In this document: in pieces, positions 1-7,094 of the stretch
Numbering within the stretch: position 1 is the first letter of the stretch
Layout of the letters: each line of letters starts with the position of its first letter
NCBI RefSeq assembly: GCF_013423485.1
Contig: NZ_JABFFR010000011.1
Location: 62,001 to 126,000 of the forward strand
Direction of reading: 5' to 3'
Origin: Azospirillum oleiclasticum
Lineage (GTDB): Bacteria; Pseudomonadota; Alphaproteobacteria; Azospirillales; Azospirillaceae
DNA: 64,000 bases
Position numbers and translations under genes: made by a program
The notes under the pieces: generated by a model
Database searches by the model: none
Seen by the model: only the letters and a program-made list of their open reading frames with translations
What the model was told of the DNA's origin: nothing

Positions 1-154
1 TCTGGGAAATGCCGGGAATGGCGCGCTCCAGATCGGAGAAGCGCCGCACATGGCCGCCGAACAGCTGGAACAGGATCACGAGCTTCCACCGACCCTCGAG
101 GATCCGGATCACGTTCTGCACGCTCTCGGCCGCCGTGTGAGGCGTGTGGGACAC
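1..154 (-). CDS. HxlR-family transcriptional regulator (5' part only)
   Basis: The minus strand read from a GTG at 154 gives about 51 codons that run off the left edge. The peptide contains ILEGRWKLVILFQLFGGHVR followed by FSDLERAIPGISQ, the start of the winged-helix domain of the HxlR (DUF24) family. That segment is nearly invariant in these small MarR-like repressors, which often sense electrophiles or redox stress. I chose GTG 154 because no ATG lies close upstream in frame. The gene is divergent from the NTF2-like/SDR pair at 259-1373, which is its likely target. The ligand is unknown. Confidence 0.8.
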   Translation of the reverse strand, partial: MSHTPHTAAESVQNVIRILEGRWKLVILFQLFGGHVRRFSDLERAIPGISQ

Positions 155-157
155 GCG

Positions 158-188
158 CTTACTTTCCGGTGAGTACCTTACTTTTCCG
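158..188. promoter_or_regulatory. Putative HxlR operator: repeated CTTACTTT boxes
   Basis: CTTACTTTCCG at 158-168 recurs as CTTACTTTTCCG at 177-188. The first copy also forms an inverted pair, TACT-N8-AGTA (160-175). HxlR/DUF24 regulators typically bind such TACT/AGTA elements between themselves and their target, so autoregulation and control of the gene pair starting at 259 is inferred. Confidence 0.45.
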
Positions 189-258
189 TCCGTTCTTGTC
201 ATTTCGAAAGCTCAAGTGCAGCGTGTCTCCGGCACAACCCAACACCGGAGAGACGCGA

Positions 259-585
259 ATGATAACGGATCTGCCCTCCCCGATCGCGGCCTATGTCGCG
301 GCGAACGCCCGGCTCGATGCCCAGGGAATGCTCGCGGCCTTCGCCCCGGACGCGGTCGTCCTCGATGATGGCGGGCGTCATCAGGGGCACGACGACCTCG
401 AAGCCTGGATCCGCACGGCGACCATCGACAACCGGGCGGTCTTCACCCCCGACACCTGGCGCGAGGAGGACGGCCGCGTCGTGGTGGCCGGCCTGACCGC
501 CGGCACGTTCCGCGGCAGCCCCATCCGGTTCACCCTGCGGTTCACGCTGGAGGACGGGGCGATCGCCGCCCTGGAGATCGCGTGA
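259..585 (+). CDS. SnoaL/NTF2-like family protein
   Basis: A 108-residue protein with the single cone-shaped alpha+beta fold of NTF2/SnoaL-like proteins: an N-terminal helix ([20 protein letters not shown]), an '[12 protein letters not shown]' strand turn, a conserved HDDLEAWI helix and C-terminal strands ending in ALEIA. The ATG at 259 follows a GGAGAG ribosome site at 247-252; an in-frame start at 169 would run through the putative operator. The stop overlaps the ATG of the SDR gene (TGATG), so the two are translationally coupled. Such proteins pair with SDR oxidoreductases in small stress- or polyketide-related operons, but the substrate cannot be told. Confidence 0.8.
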   Translation: MITDLPSPIAAYVAANARLDAQGMLAAFAPDAVVLDDGGRHQGHDDLEAWIRTATIDNRAVFTPDTWREEDGRVVVAGLTAGTFRGSPIRFTLRFTLEDGAIAALEIA

Positions 586-1373
586 TGGCCGCCCGCATCG
601 ACCCCGTCGAATTCGCGGGGCGCCGCGTCGTCGTCACCGGCGGCACCAAGGGCGCCGGCCGGGCAACGGTCCAAAGGTTCGTGGCGGGCGGCGCCCGGGT
701 GATGACCGCTGCGCGCCAGACCGTCGACGGCCTGGAGGACGTGCGGATCGTCGAGGCCGACCTGACCACGCCCGAGGGGATCCGGAGGCTCGCCGACGCG
801 GCCACGGAGCAGCTCGGCGGTGTCGACGTGCTGGTCCACATGCTGGGGGGCTCCGCCTCGCCGGGCGGGGGCTTCGCCGCTCTGACCGACGATCACTGGC
901 AGGCCGAGCTCAACCTCAACCTGCTTGCGGCGGTGAGGCTCGATCATGCCCTGCTGCCGGGGATGATCGCGCGGGGCGGAGGGGTGGTCGTCCACGTCTC
1001 GTCGATCCAGCGGCGGCTGCCGCTGCACGACTCCACCACCGCCTACGCGGCGGCCAAGGCCGCCTTGACGACCTACAGCAAGGCGCTGTCGAAGGAGGTC
1101 GGACCCAAGGGCTTGCGGGTCAACGTCGTCTCTCCCGGCTGGATCCACACGGAGGCCGCCGACGCCCTGATGGAACGGATCGCCGCCAGCACCGGAGGCA
1201 CTCTGGAGGCGGCACGCCAGAGCATCCTCGATGCGCTCGGTGGCATTCCCCTGGGCCGCCCGGCCCGGCCCGAGGAGGTGGCGGAACTCATCGCCTTCCT
1301 GGCCTCCGAGCGGGCCTCGGCCATCCACGGCGCGGAACACGTCATCGACGGCGGCACGGTGCCGACGGTCTAG
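585..1373 (+). CDS. SDR-family oxidoreductase
   Basis: A classical short-chain dehydrogenase/reductase of 262 residues. The Rossmann dinucleotide motif TGGTKGAG lies at residues 18-25. The active site has a Ser in the VSSIQRR segment, Tyr154 and Lys158 (YAAAK). The C-terminal part has the usual PGWI...G.P.RP.EVA.L..FL...A segments. It probably reduces or oxidises a carbonyl/alcohol with NAD(P)H in the cytoplasm. The ATG at 585 overlaps the upstream stop; a GTG at 582 is also in frame. It is co-transcribed with the NTF2-like gene and probably controlled by the divergent HxlR regulator. Confidence 0.9.
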   Translation: MAARIDPVEFAGRRVVVTGGTKGAGRATVQRFVAGGARVMTAARQTVDGLEDVRIVEADLTTPEGIRRLADAATEQLGGVDVLVHMLGGSASPGGGFAALTDDHWQAELNLNLLAAVRLDHALLPGMIARGGGVVVHVSSIQRRLPLHDSTTAYAAAKAALTTYSKALSKEVGPKGLRVNVVSPGWIHTEAADALMERIAASTGGTLEAARQSILDALGGIPLGRPARPEEVAELIAFLASERASAIHGAEHVIDGGTVPTV

Positions 1374-1446
1374 CCCCGCGGCGCTCCCGCTCCGCCATCC
1401 AAACCGCCTCGTGCAAACGGCACTCGGCGGGACCGGGTGCCGGAAT

Positions 1447-1917
1447 TCAGGAGCGCCCGAGGCCTCGGTGTCCGATCCGGCCGTAGATCGCATCCCGCAG
1501 CCCTTTGATCGTCCGGTTGAGGTCTCCCAGATCCGCGGGAGACTGGCCGGACGCGTCGAGCAGGGCCTCGCCAAGGCAACCGGCCCTCGCCTCCAGTGCA
1601 CGTCCCTGGTCGGTCAGCGCCACGAGCACCTGGCGCTCGTCGTCGGGGTTGCGGGTCCGCCGCACCAGCCCGGCGGCTTCCAGCCTCTTGATGAGCGGGG
1701 TGAGCGTGCTCGGCTCCAAGGCGAGCCGCTCGGCCAGGGCGCCGACGGTCTGACCGTCCTCGCGCCACAGGACGTTGAGCGCGAGGTACTGCGGGTAGGT
1801 CAGCCCCAACGCGTCGAGCAGCGGCTTGTACGCGCGCTGGATGGCGATGCCGGCCGAATAGACGGCGTAGCAGAGCTGATCCTCGAGAGGCGGCGGGCGG
1901 CTCGGTCTGGCGGTCAT
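1447..1917 (-). CDS. MarR-family regulator, OhrR type
   Basis: 156 residues with the MarR winged helix (LTYPQYLALNVLW, then LAERLALEPSTLTPLIKRLE and RRTRNPDDERQVLVALT). The N-terminus carries LEDQLCYAVYSA with Cys16 at the position of the peroxide-reactive cysteine of OhrR, the organic-hydroperoxide sensor. A second cysteine sits in the C-terminal half (RAGCLGEALL), which could make it a two-Cys type. The gene is divergent from the alpha/beta hydrolase at 2119, and the shared spacer has matching palindromes. The partner is not an Ohr peroxidase, so the inducer might differ from organic hydroperoxide. Confidence 0.85.
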   Translation of the reverse strand: MTARPSRPPPLEDQLCYAVYSAGIAIQRAYKPLLDALGLTYPQYLALNVLWREDGQTVGALAERLALEPSTLTPLIKRLEAAGLVRRTRNPDDERQVLVALTDQGRALEARAGCLGEALLDASGQSPADLGDLNRTIKGLRDAIYGRIGHRGLGRS

Positions 1918-1952
1918 GGCTGGCTCCTCGCATCCGGCCGAAGCGGGGATGC

Positions 1953-2020
1953 TTATCGCGATAAATTTTACCCTTGACCGCCTCCGGATGCCAGGGTAAA
2001 GACGTTACTTATCGCAGTAA
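1953..2020. promoter_or_regulatory. Putative OhrR/MarR operators (TTATCGCGATAA and related)
   Basis: A perfect 12-bp palindrome, TTATCGCGATAA, lies at 1953-1964, 36 bp upstream of the regulator's start. An imperfect copy, TTATCGCAGTAA, lies at 2009-2020, about 100 bp before the hydrolase start, with a further half site TTATCGCAAC at 2024. One copy near each divergent gene suggests joint repression by the MarR protein at 1447-1917. Confidence 0.6.
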
Positions 2021-2118
2021 ACATTATCGCAACATACACCAGTGCCACATTGGAGCCGCGTCCGCCCCGGCGGCGGCCCTCACCGGCACTCGGCCCGAAA
2101 TCCCGAAGGAGACATCCC

Positions 2119-2913
2119 ATGACTGGCAAAATCAGCCGCTTCATCGTCACGATCGCCGCCGCGGCGTGCATCGCCGGCGCCGCACAGGCGCAGACCGCGA
2201 CGCCCGCCGCTCCGGCGCAGGCCGTCCGGAACGTCGTGCTGGTGCATGGCGCCTTCGCGGATGGCTCCGGCTGGCGGGGCGTCTATGACGAACTCACCGC
2301 CCGTGGCTACCGGGTCAGCGTCGTCCAGAACCCGCTCACCTCGCTGGCCGACGACGTGGCCGCCACGCGCCGCGTCCTCGGCCGTCAGGACGGCCCGGCC
2401 ATCCTGGTCGGCCACTCCTACGGCGGCACCGTGATCACCGAGGCGGGATCGGGTCCGGATGTGGCCGGTCTGGTCTATGTCGCGGCCCTGGCACCCGACT
2501 CCGGGGAAACGACGGCCGATCAGTTCGCCCAGATCCCGCCGCCCCCGGGCTTCATCATCGAGGAGCAGAAGGATGGGTTCGGCTTCGTGAACGGTCCGAC
2601 GTTCAAGGAAGGTTTCGCCGCCGACACCAGCGACGCCGACGCGGCCTTCATGCGCGACTCCCAGGTGCCGATCGCGATGTCGGCCTTCACGGCCAAGGTG
2701 ACGCAGGCGGCGTGGCGGACCAAGCCGAGCTGGTTCGTGGTGGCGACGGAGGACGGCGCGATCGATCCGAAGCTTCTGCGCAGCACGGCGCGCCGCATCG
2801 GGGCGGACACCACCGAGGTCAAGGGCAGCCACGTCGTCTTCCTGACGCAACCCAAGGCCGTCGCTGACGTGATCGACCGCGCCGCCCGGCAGGCCGCTCA
2901 AGCGAAGCGTTGA
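2119..2913 (+). CDS. Secreted alpha/beta-fold hydrolase
   Basis: 264 residues beginning with a Sec-type signal peptide (MTGKISRF, a hydrophobic Ala/Ile stretch, AAQAQT cleavage region). The mature part is an alpha/beta hydrolase: oxyanion motif VLVHGAFADGSGW, nucleophile elbow GHSYGG with Ser100, an acidic residue in the VVATEDGAI segment and the C-terminal His in KGSHVVFL. This is the subfamily of small esterase-like proteins that are often induced by stress. The ATG at 2119 has GAAGGAGA upstream and starts the signal peptide; an in-frame start at 2050 would hide it. The divergent OhrR-like regulator probably controls it. Substrate unknown; location periplasmic by inference. Confidence 0.85.
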   Translation: MTGKISRFIVTIAAAACIAGAAQAQTATPAAPAQAVRNVVLVHGAFADGSGWRGVYDELTARGYRVSVVQNPLTSLADDVAATRRVLGRQDGPAILVGHSYGGTVITEAGSGPDVAGLVYVAALAPDSGETTADQFAQIPPPPGFIIEEQKDGFGFVNGPTFKEGFAADTSDADAAFMRDSQVPIAMSAFTAKVTQAAWRTKPSWFVVATEDGAIDPKLLRSTARRIGADTTEVKGSHVVFLTQPKAVADVIDRAARQAAQAKR

Positions 2914-2929
2914 GGTCACCGAAGCGCCC

Positions 2930-2969
2930 GCGGTCCTGGAGCCACGCACGGCGACGGCTCCAGGACCGC
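2930..2969 (+). terminator. Rho-independent terminator after the hydrolase
   Basis: A perfect 14-bp stem (2930-2943 with 2956-2969; GCGGTCCTGGAGCC pairs with its complement) with a 12-nt loop, followed by AGCGTTTT. It lies 17 bp after the hydrolase stop. Confidence 0.75.
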
Positions 2970-3002
2970 AGCGTTTTCATGACGGACCGGACGCGTCCGC
3001 CC

Positions 3003-3050
3003 AGATCCGGGTCCGATCAGATCAGGGTCCGATCAGATCCGGGTCAGCTC
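3003..3050. repeat. Three 16-bp tandem repeats at a gene end
   Basis: AGATCCGGGTCCGATC, AGATCAGGGTCCGATC and AGATCCGGGTCAGCTC follow each other. The third unit and the end of the second overlap the last codons and stop of the minus-strand gene ending at 3033. No function can be read from the sequence. Confidence 0.6.
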
Positions 3051-4025
3051 ATGGGTGGACGGCGCGAACAGCTCCTCCGCCGACACCAGCCGCTTCGACA
3101 GCCCCTGCTCGTGGTGGTAGCGCAGGAAGGTGTCGAGCACCTTGCGGTTCTCGGCGAAGCCGTAACTCCAGAAATCTTCGCCCATCAGCGCCACCGTCTG
3201 GTCGCGCTCGTACACCGACCAGGGCAGGCTGGCGAACAGATGGCCGATCTGCCCCAGCTCGTACATCGCGACCGCCTTGGCCTCCATGAAGGCCTTCAGC
3301 AGGTTGACCGCGACCCAGGGATGCCGCTCGTAGATGCTCCGGCGCACCCCCATCACATGCATGATCGGGAAGATGCCGGTGCGCCGGAAATAGTCCTGCT
3401 CGGCGGCGCGGTAATCCGGGAACAGGCGGGCGACGTTCGGCACCCCCTTGAGGAAGCAGGACGGCGCGCGGGCGGAGATCATCGCATTGATCTCGCCGGC
3501 CGCCAGCATGTCCGACAAAGTGCGGTCGGACGGGATCGGCTTGAGGTCGATGTCCGGCGGCAGGTCGAGACGTGAACGCTCGGTGCGCCCGGCCTCCTCC
3601 AGCCCGCCCTGGCGCCATTTCACCGAGCGCACATCCACCCCGTATTCGTCCTCCAGGATGCCGCGGATCCAGACGGTCGCCGTGATCTGGTATTCGGGCA
3701 GACCGATGACCCGGCCCTTCAGATCCTCCGGCCGGTCGATGCCGCGGTCGGTGCGGATGTAGATGCCGGAATGGCGGAACAGCCGCGACACGTACGCGGG
3801 AATCGCCACGTACGGGGACTCGCCGCGCGAGGTCAGCATCGTCAGGCTGCTGAGCGACAGCTCGGTGACGTCGAACTCCTGGAATTTGAAGGCGCGGTGG
3901 AACGCCTCCTCCGGCTCGATGGCGGTCGGGATGATCCGGCAGCCGTCCACGGCCACCCGGCCGTCGAGGACGGCCCGGCAGCGGTCGTAGTCGCAGACGG
4001 CCAAACTGAGTTCCAGGCGGCTCAT
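3033..4025 (-). CDS. 4,5-dihydroxyphthalate decarboxylase-like protein
   Basis: 330 residues without a signal peptide, resembling the Pht4/Pht5-type decarboxylases. This family shares its fold with periplasmic binding proteins and is often mislabelled as an ABC transporter binding protein. Recognisable segments are the N-terminal LSLAVCDYDRCRAVLDGRV, then FDVTELSLSSL, AIPAYVSRLFRHSGIYI, GLPEYQITATVWIRGIL and a C-terminal YHHEQGLSKR. A cytoplasmic aromatic or acidic decarboxylase is the family expectation. The gene is divergent from the TRAP operon at 4146, and the spacer holds the first of three identical palindromes. Substrate unknown. Confidence 0.8.
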   Translation of the reverse strand: MSRLELSLAVCDYDRCRAVLDGRVAVDGCRIIPTAIEPEEAFHRAFKFQEFDVTELSLSSLTMLTSRGESPYVAIPAYVSRLFRHSGIYIRTDRGIDRPEDLKGRVIGLPEYQITATVWIRGILEDEYGVDVRSVKWRQGGLEEAGRTERSRLDLPPDIDLKPIPSDRTLSDMLAAGEINAMISARAPSCFLKGVPNVARLFPDYRAAEQDYFRRTGIFPIMHVMGVRRSIYERHPWVAVNLLKAFMEAKAVAMYELGQIGHLFASLPWSVYERDQTVALMGEDFWSYGFAENRKVLDTFLRYHHEQGLSKRLVSAEELFAPSTHELTRI

Positions 4026-4102
4026 GTGGGGGTCCCTTCCTTCCCTGATCGCGTGCGGCGGCGCAGCGTCATCGCTTGACAGCGTGTTCGGTATGCTACT
4101 TA

Positions 4103-4116
4103 ACTAAGTAGTTAGT
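4103..4116. promoter_or_regulatory. TetR-type operator, site 1 (ACTAAGTAGTTAGT)
   Basis: ACTAA-GTAG-TTAGT lies in the divergent spacer between the decarboxylase-like gene (start 4025) and the TRAP binding-protein gene (start 4146). The same palindrome recurs at 8822-8835 and 18384-18397. The likely binder is the TetR protein at 19299. Confidence 0.75.
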
Positions 4117-4145
4117 TCAACAAAAAATACAGAGGAGGTGGTTCG

Positions 4146-5135
4146 ATGAGACTGTCCGTTTCATGGAAGGCGGCGGTGGCCGCCGGTCTGTTCGCGCTTG
4201 CCGGAACGACCCCCGTGACCGCGCAGGAGGTGAACCTGCGCGCGATGATCTACACCGACAATGCCAGCTCGCCGTTCCGCGTGGCCTTCGATGCCTTCGT
4301 GCAGCACGTGAACGAGCGTGGCAAGGGTCAGGTTCGCATCGGCGCCGTCGTCGGGCCGGAGGCGGTGCCCGCCAACCAGCAGCCGCGCGCGCTGAAGGAC
4401 GGCCTGGTCGACATCGTCGCCGCTCCTCCCAGCTATTTCGAGAACCTGGTTCAGGGTCTGGGCGGACTATCGGCCGCGCGGGTGACCACCCAGCAGATGC
4501 GCCAGAACGGCACCTTCGAAGCCGTCAACGAGATGCTGAAGGGTCCGGCCAACGCCCGCATGATCGGGCTGTACGCCGGCGACATCCCCTTCTACATCTT
4601 CTCCAACCGCGAGGTGCGCGACCTCCAGGGCTTCAAGAACCTGCGCCTGCGCACCACCAACACGGTGAAGGCCTTCTTCGAATCGCTCGGCGCCCAGCCG
4701 CTCCAGGTCGGCCGCGGCGAGATTTACACGGCGCTGGAGCGCGGCGTGGTCAACGGCTATTCCAACATCAATTCGGAGCTGTTCACCTCCGGTTGGGTCG
4801 AGGTGGTGAAGTACCGGATCGGGCCGGGCTTCTACTCCCCCAACATCGCCATTTTCATGAACGCCAAGCGCTACGACGGGCTCAACGCTGCCCAGAAGGC
4901 GGTGCTGGACGAAGCCGGCCTGTATGTGGAGGGTGCGCCCACCCAGGCCATGGTCAAGGAGGAGGAAGACGCCATCGCGCGCGCCGTGAAGGAGAAGAAC
5001 TTCACGGTGATCGACCTGTCCCCCGCCGACCGGGAGAAATTTCTCGACATGGCCTACGAGAGCACCTGGACGGAGATCGGCCAGCGCGCCCCCGCCTTCG
5101 CCACCAAGCTGAAGCCGCTCCTCATCGGCAAGTAA
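4146..5135 (+). CDS. TRAP transporter substrate-binding protein (DctP family)
   Basis: 329 residues with a Sec signal peptide (hydrophobic stretch to the TPVTAQE cleavage region). The mature protein has DctP features: YTDNASSPFRVAFDAFVQHVNERGKGQVRI, GDIPFYIFSNREVRDLQGFKNLRLR (the conserved R used to bind the substrate carboxylate) and ERGVVNGYSN. The strong ribosome site GAGGAGGTG sits just before the ATG. Permease genes follow at 5212 and 5741. It captures a carboxylated substrate in the periplasm; the neighbouring catabolic genes suggest an aromatic or heterocyclic acid, but that is inference. Confidence 0.9.
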   Translation: MRLSVSWKAAVAAGLFALAGTTPVTAQEVNLRAMIYTDNASSPFRVAFDAFVQHVNERGKGQVRIGAVVGPEAVPANQQPRALKDGLVDIVAAPPSYFENLVQGLGGLSAARVTTQQMRQNGTFEAVNEMLKGPANARMIGLYAGDIPFYIFSNREVRDLQGFKNLRLRTTNTVKAFFESLGAQPLQVGRGEIYTALERGVVNGYSNINSELFTSGWVEVVKYRIGPGFYSPNIAIFMNAKRYDGLNAAQKAVLDEAGLYVEGAPTQAMVKEEEDAIARAVKEKNFTVIDLSPADREKFLDMAYESTWTEIGQRAPAFATKLKPLLIGK

Positions 5136-5211
5136 GCCATCGTCATCGCCCTCCGGCCGGCACGCTCCAGCGGGGGCGTCGCCGCCCGGATGTCTGCGGA
5201 GGGATATCCAC

Positions 5212-5727
5212 ATGCGGGCCTTCTGGCGCGTCTGGGACGGGGTCCTGGACGCCTGCGGCGTCGTGGCGGCGGTGCTGACCGTCCTGCTCACCGTCGGCGT
5301 GTGCGCCGACATCATCCTCAGGACGGCCGCCGGTGGCGGGCTGCCCTGGGTCTTCGATCTCGTCGAGTACGGGATGCTCTTCATCACCGCGCTGATGGCG
5401 GCCTACGTCCTGCGCGGAAACCGGCATGTCGAGGTCGACCTGCTCATCTCCCTGGTGCCGGCAGGTCTGCAGAGGTCCATGCGGGTCGCGGGCGCGGCGC
5501 TGTGCCTGCTGTTCAGCCTGGTGCTCGCCATCGCGGCGGGGGAGGCGGCGCGGCGGTCCTGGGTCGATGACTCCGTGATCTTCCGCTACGTCCTCATCCC
5601 GGAATGGCTGCCCTTCGCCGCGGTGGCGCTGATGTTCGCGCTCCTATCGGTGGAATGCGCCCGCCAACTCGCCCGCCGCTGGACCGAGCGGCGCACCGCC
5701 GGCATGAGCCGGTCGGACCTTTTCTGA
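5212..5727 (+). CDS. TRAP transporter small permease (DctQ family)
   Basis: 171 residues with four hydrophobic segments, the topology of the small TRAP membrane subunit. Typical segments are VWDGVLDACGVVAAVLTVLLT near the start, then LPWVFDLVEYGMLFITALMAAYVLRGNRHVEVDLL and PEWLPFAAVALMFALLSVECARQL. An AGGGA ribosome site precedes the ATG. It lies between the binding-protein gene (75 bp gap) and the large permease (13 bp gap), completing a standard three-part sodium-driven transporter in the inner membrane. Confidence 0.88.
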   Translation: MRAFWRVWDGVLDACGVVAAVLTVLLTVGVCADIILRTAAGGGLPWVFDLVEYGMLFITALMAAYVLRGNRHVEVDLLISLVPAGLQRSMRVAGAALCLLFSLVLAIAAGEAARRSWVDDSVIFRYVLIPEWLPFAAVALMFALLSVECARQLARRWTERRTAGMSRSDLF

Positions 5728-5740
5728 GGGGACGGACAGC

Positions 5741-7057
5741 ATGGAATGGTATTGGGTGCTGGCCCTGCTGGTCGGGGGCACGCTGTCCCTGATGCTGCTC
5801 GGCCTTCCGGTCGCCTTCGCCTTCTTCGGGGCGAACATCGTGGGCGCCTGGATCTTTCTGGGCGGCGGGAACGGGCTGGTGCAGGTCGGCCGCAACACCG
5901 TGGATTCGGTCGCCAGCTTCACGCTGGCCCCGCTGCTCATGTTCATCCTGATGGGCGAGGTGCTGTTCCACTCCGGCGTGGCGCTGAAGGCCATCGACGC
6001 GGTGGAGCGGCTGTTCAAGCGCCTGCCCGGACGCCTCAGCCTGGCCGCGGTCGGCGGCGGCGTGCTGTTCTCCGCCCTGTCGGGGTCGAGCATGGCCAAC
6101 ACGGCGCTTCTGGGCAGCACGCTGCTGCCGGAGATGCGGCGGCGCGGCTATCACCCCAGCGTGTCGATGGGGCCGATCATGGCGGTGGGCGGCGTTGCCA
6201 TGCTGATCCCGCCGTCCAACATGGCGGTGCTGCTCGGCACCGTGTCGCAGATCCCGATCAGCTACATCCTGCTGGGCGGCATCATTCCCGGCCTGATGAT
6301 CGGGGCGGCGCACGCCAGCTTCGTGTTCGTGCGTTGCGTGCTCAACCCGTCGCTGGCCCCGCCCTACGAGGTGGCCGACATGCCCTTCGCGGAGCGGGTG
6401 CGGCCCTTCCTTGTCTATGTCGTGCCACTGCTCTCGCTGTTCGTGGTGGTGGTCGGCAGCATCCTCGGCGGCATCGCCACGCCGACCGAATCCGCGGCGC
6501 TGGGTGCGGCCGGTGCCGTGCTGTTCACCGTCATCTACCGGGCCTTCAGCGTCGGCATGCTGGTGAAGTCGCTGAAGCAGTCGGCCGTCATCAGTGCGAT
6601 GATGCTGTTCATCATCGCCGGATCCTCCACCTTCTCGCAGATCCTGGCCTTTTCCGGGGCCACGCGGGAACTGGTGGCGCTGGTGTCGGCGACCAACCCG
6701 GATCCCATGGTGGTGCTGCTGGGGATGCTGGCGATCCTGCTGCTGCTGGGCATGTTCATGGACTCGCTCAGCATGATCCTGCTGACCATCCCGTTCTTCA
6801 TGCCGATGGCGACGGCGCTGGGCTTCGACCTGATCTGGTTCGGCATCCTCGTGCTGTTCGCCATCGAGATCAGCGGCATGACGCCACCCTTCGGGATGGT
6901 GCTGTTCGCGATGAAGAGCGTGGCGCCGCCGGACACCACGACGGCGATGATCTACCGCTCCATCTATCCGTTCGTGATCATCGAGATGTCTCTGCTGGCC
7001 CTGATCATCCTGGTCCCGGAACTGGCGACCTGGCTGCCCGGTCTGATCCGGAGTTGA
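5741..7057 (+). CDS. TRAP transporter large permease (DctM family)
   Basis: 438 residues and about 12 membrane segments. DctM signatures include LGLPVAFAFFGANIVGAW at the start, LSGSSMANTALLGSTLLPEM, GPIMAVGGVAMLIPPSNMAVLLGT, GGIATPTESAALGAAGA and GMFMDSLSMILLTIPFFMP. This subunit forms the sodium-coupled transport path in the inner membrane. Last gene of the three-gene TRAP operon, followed by a bidirectional hairpin. Confidence 0.92.
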   Translation: MEWYWVLALLVGGTLSLMLLGLPVAFAFFGANIVGAWIFLGGGNGLVQVGRNTVDSVASFTLAPLLMFILMGEVLFHSGVALKAIDAVERLFKRLPGRLSLAAVGGGVLFSALSGSSMANTALLGSTLLPEMRRRGYHPSVSMGPIMAVGGVAMLIPPSNMAVLLGTVSQIPISYILLGGIIPGLMIGAAHASFVFVRCVLNPSLAPPYEVADMPFAERVRPFLVYVVPLLSLFVVVVGSILGGIATPTESAALGAAGAVLFTVIYRAFSVGMLVKSLKQSAVISAMMLFIIAGSSTFSQILAFSGATRELVALVSATNPDPMVVLLGMLAILLLLGMFMDSLSMILLTIPFFMPMATALGFDLIWFGILVLFAIEISGMTPPFGMVLFAMKSVAPPDTTTAMIYRSIYPFVIIEMSLLALIILVPELATWLPGLIRS

Positions 7058-7060
7058 TCC

Positions 7061-7089
7061 GGGGGCGGCCCCGCGAACGGGCCGCCCCC
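7061..7089. terminator. Bidirectional hairpin between convergent genes
   Basis: GGGGGCGGCCC (7061-7071) pairs perfectly with GGGCCGCCCCC (7079-7089) across a 7-nt loop. It lies between the convergent dctM-type gene and the ThDP enzyme gene. It has no T tract, so it may act as a structural end or with Rho. Confidence 0.6.
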
Positions 7090-7094
7090 GCCGT

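Noticed and set aside
3033..4025. Periplasmic binding protein of an ABC transporter
   Set aside because: No signal peptide and the conserved blocks fit the 4,5-dihydroxyphthalate decarboxylase family, which shares that fold.
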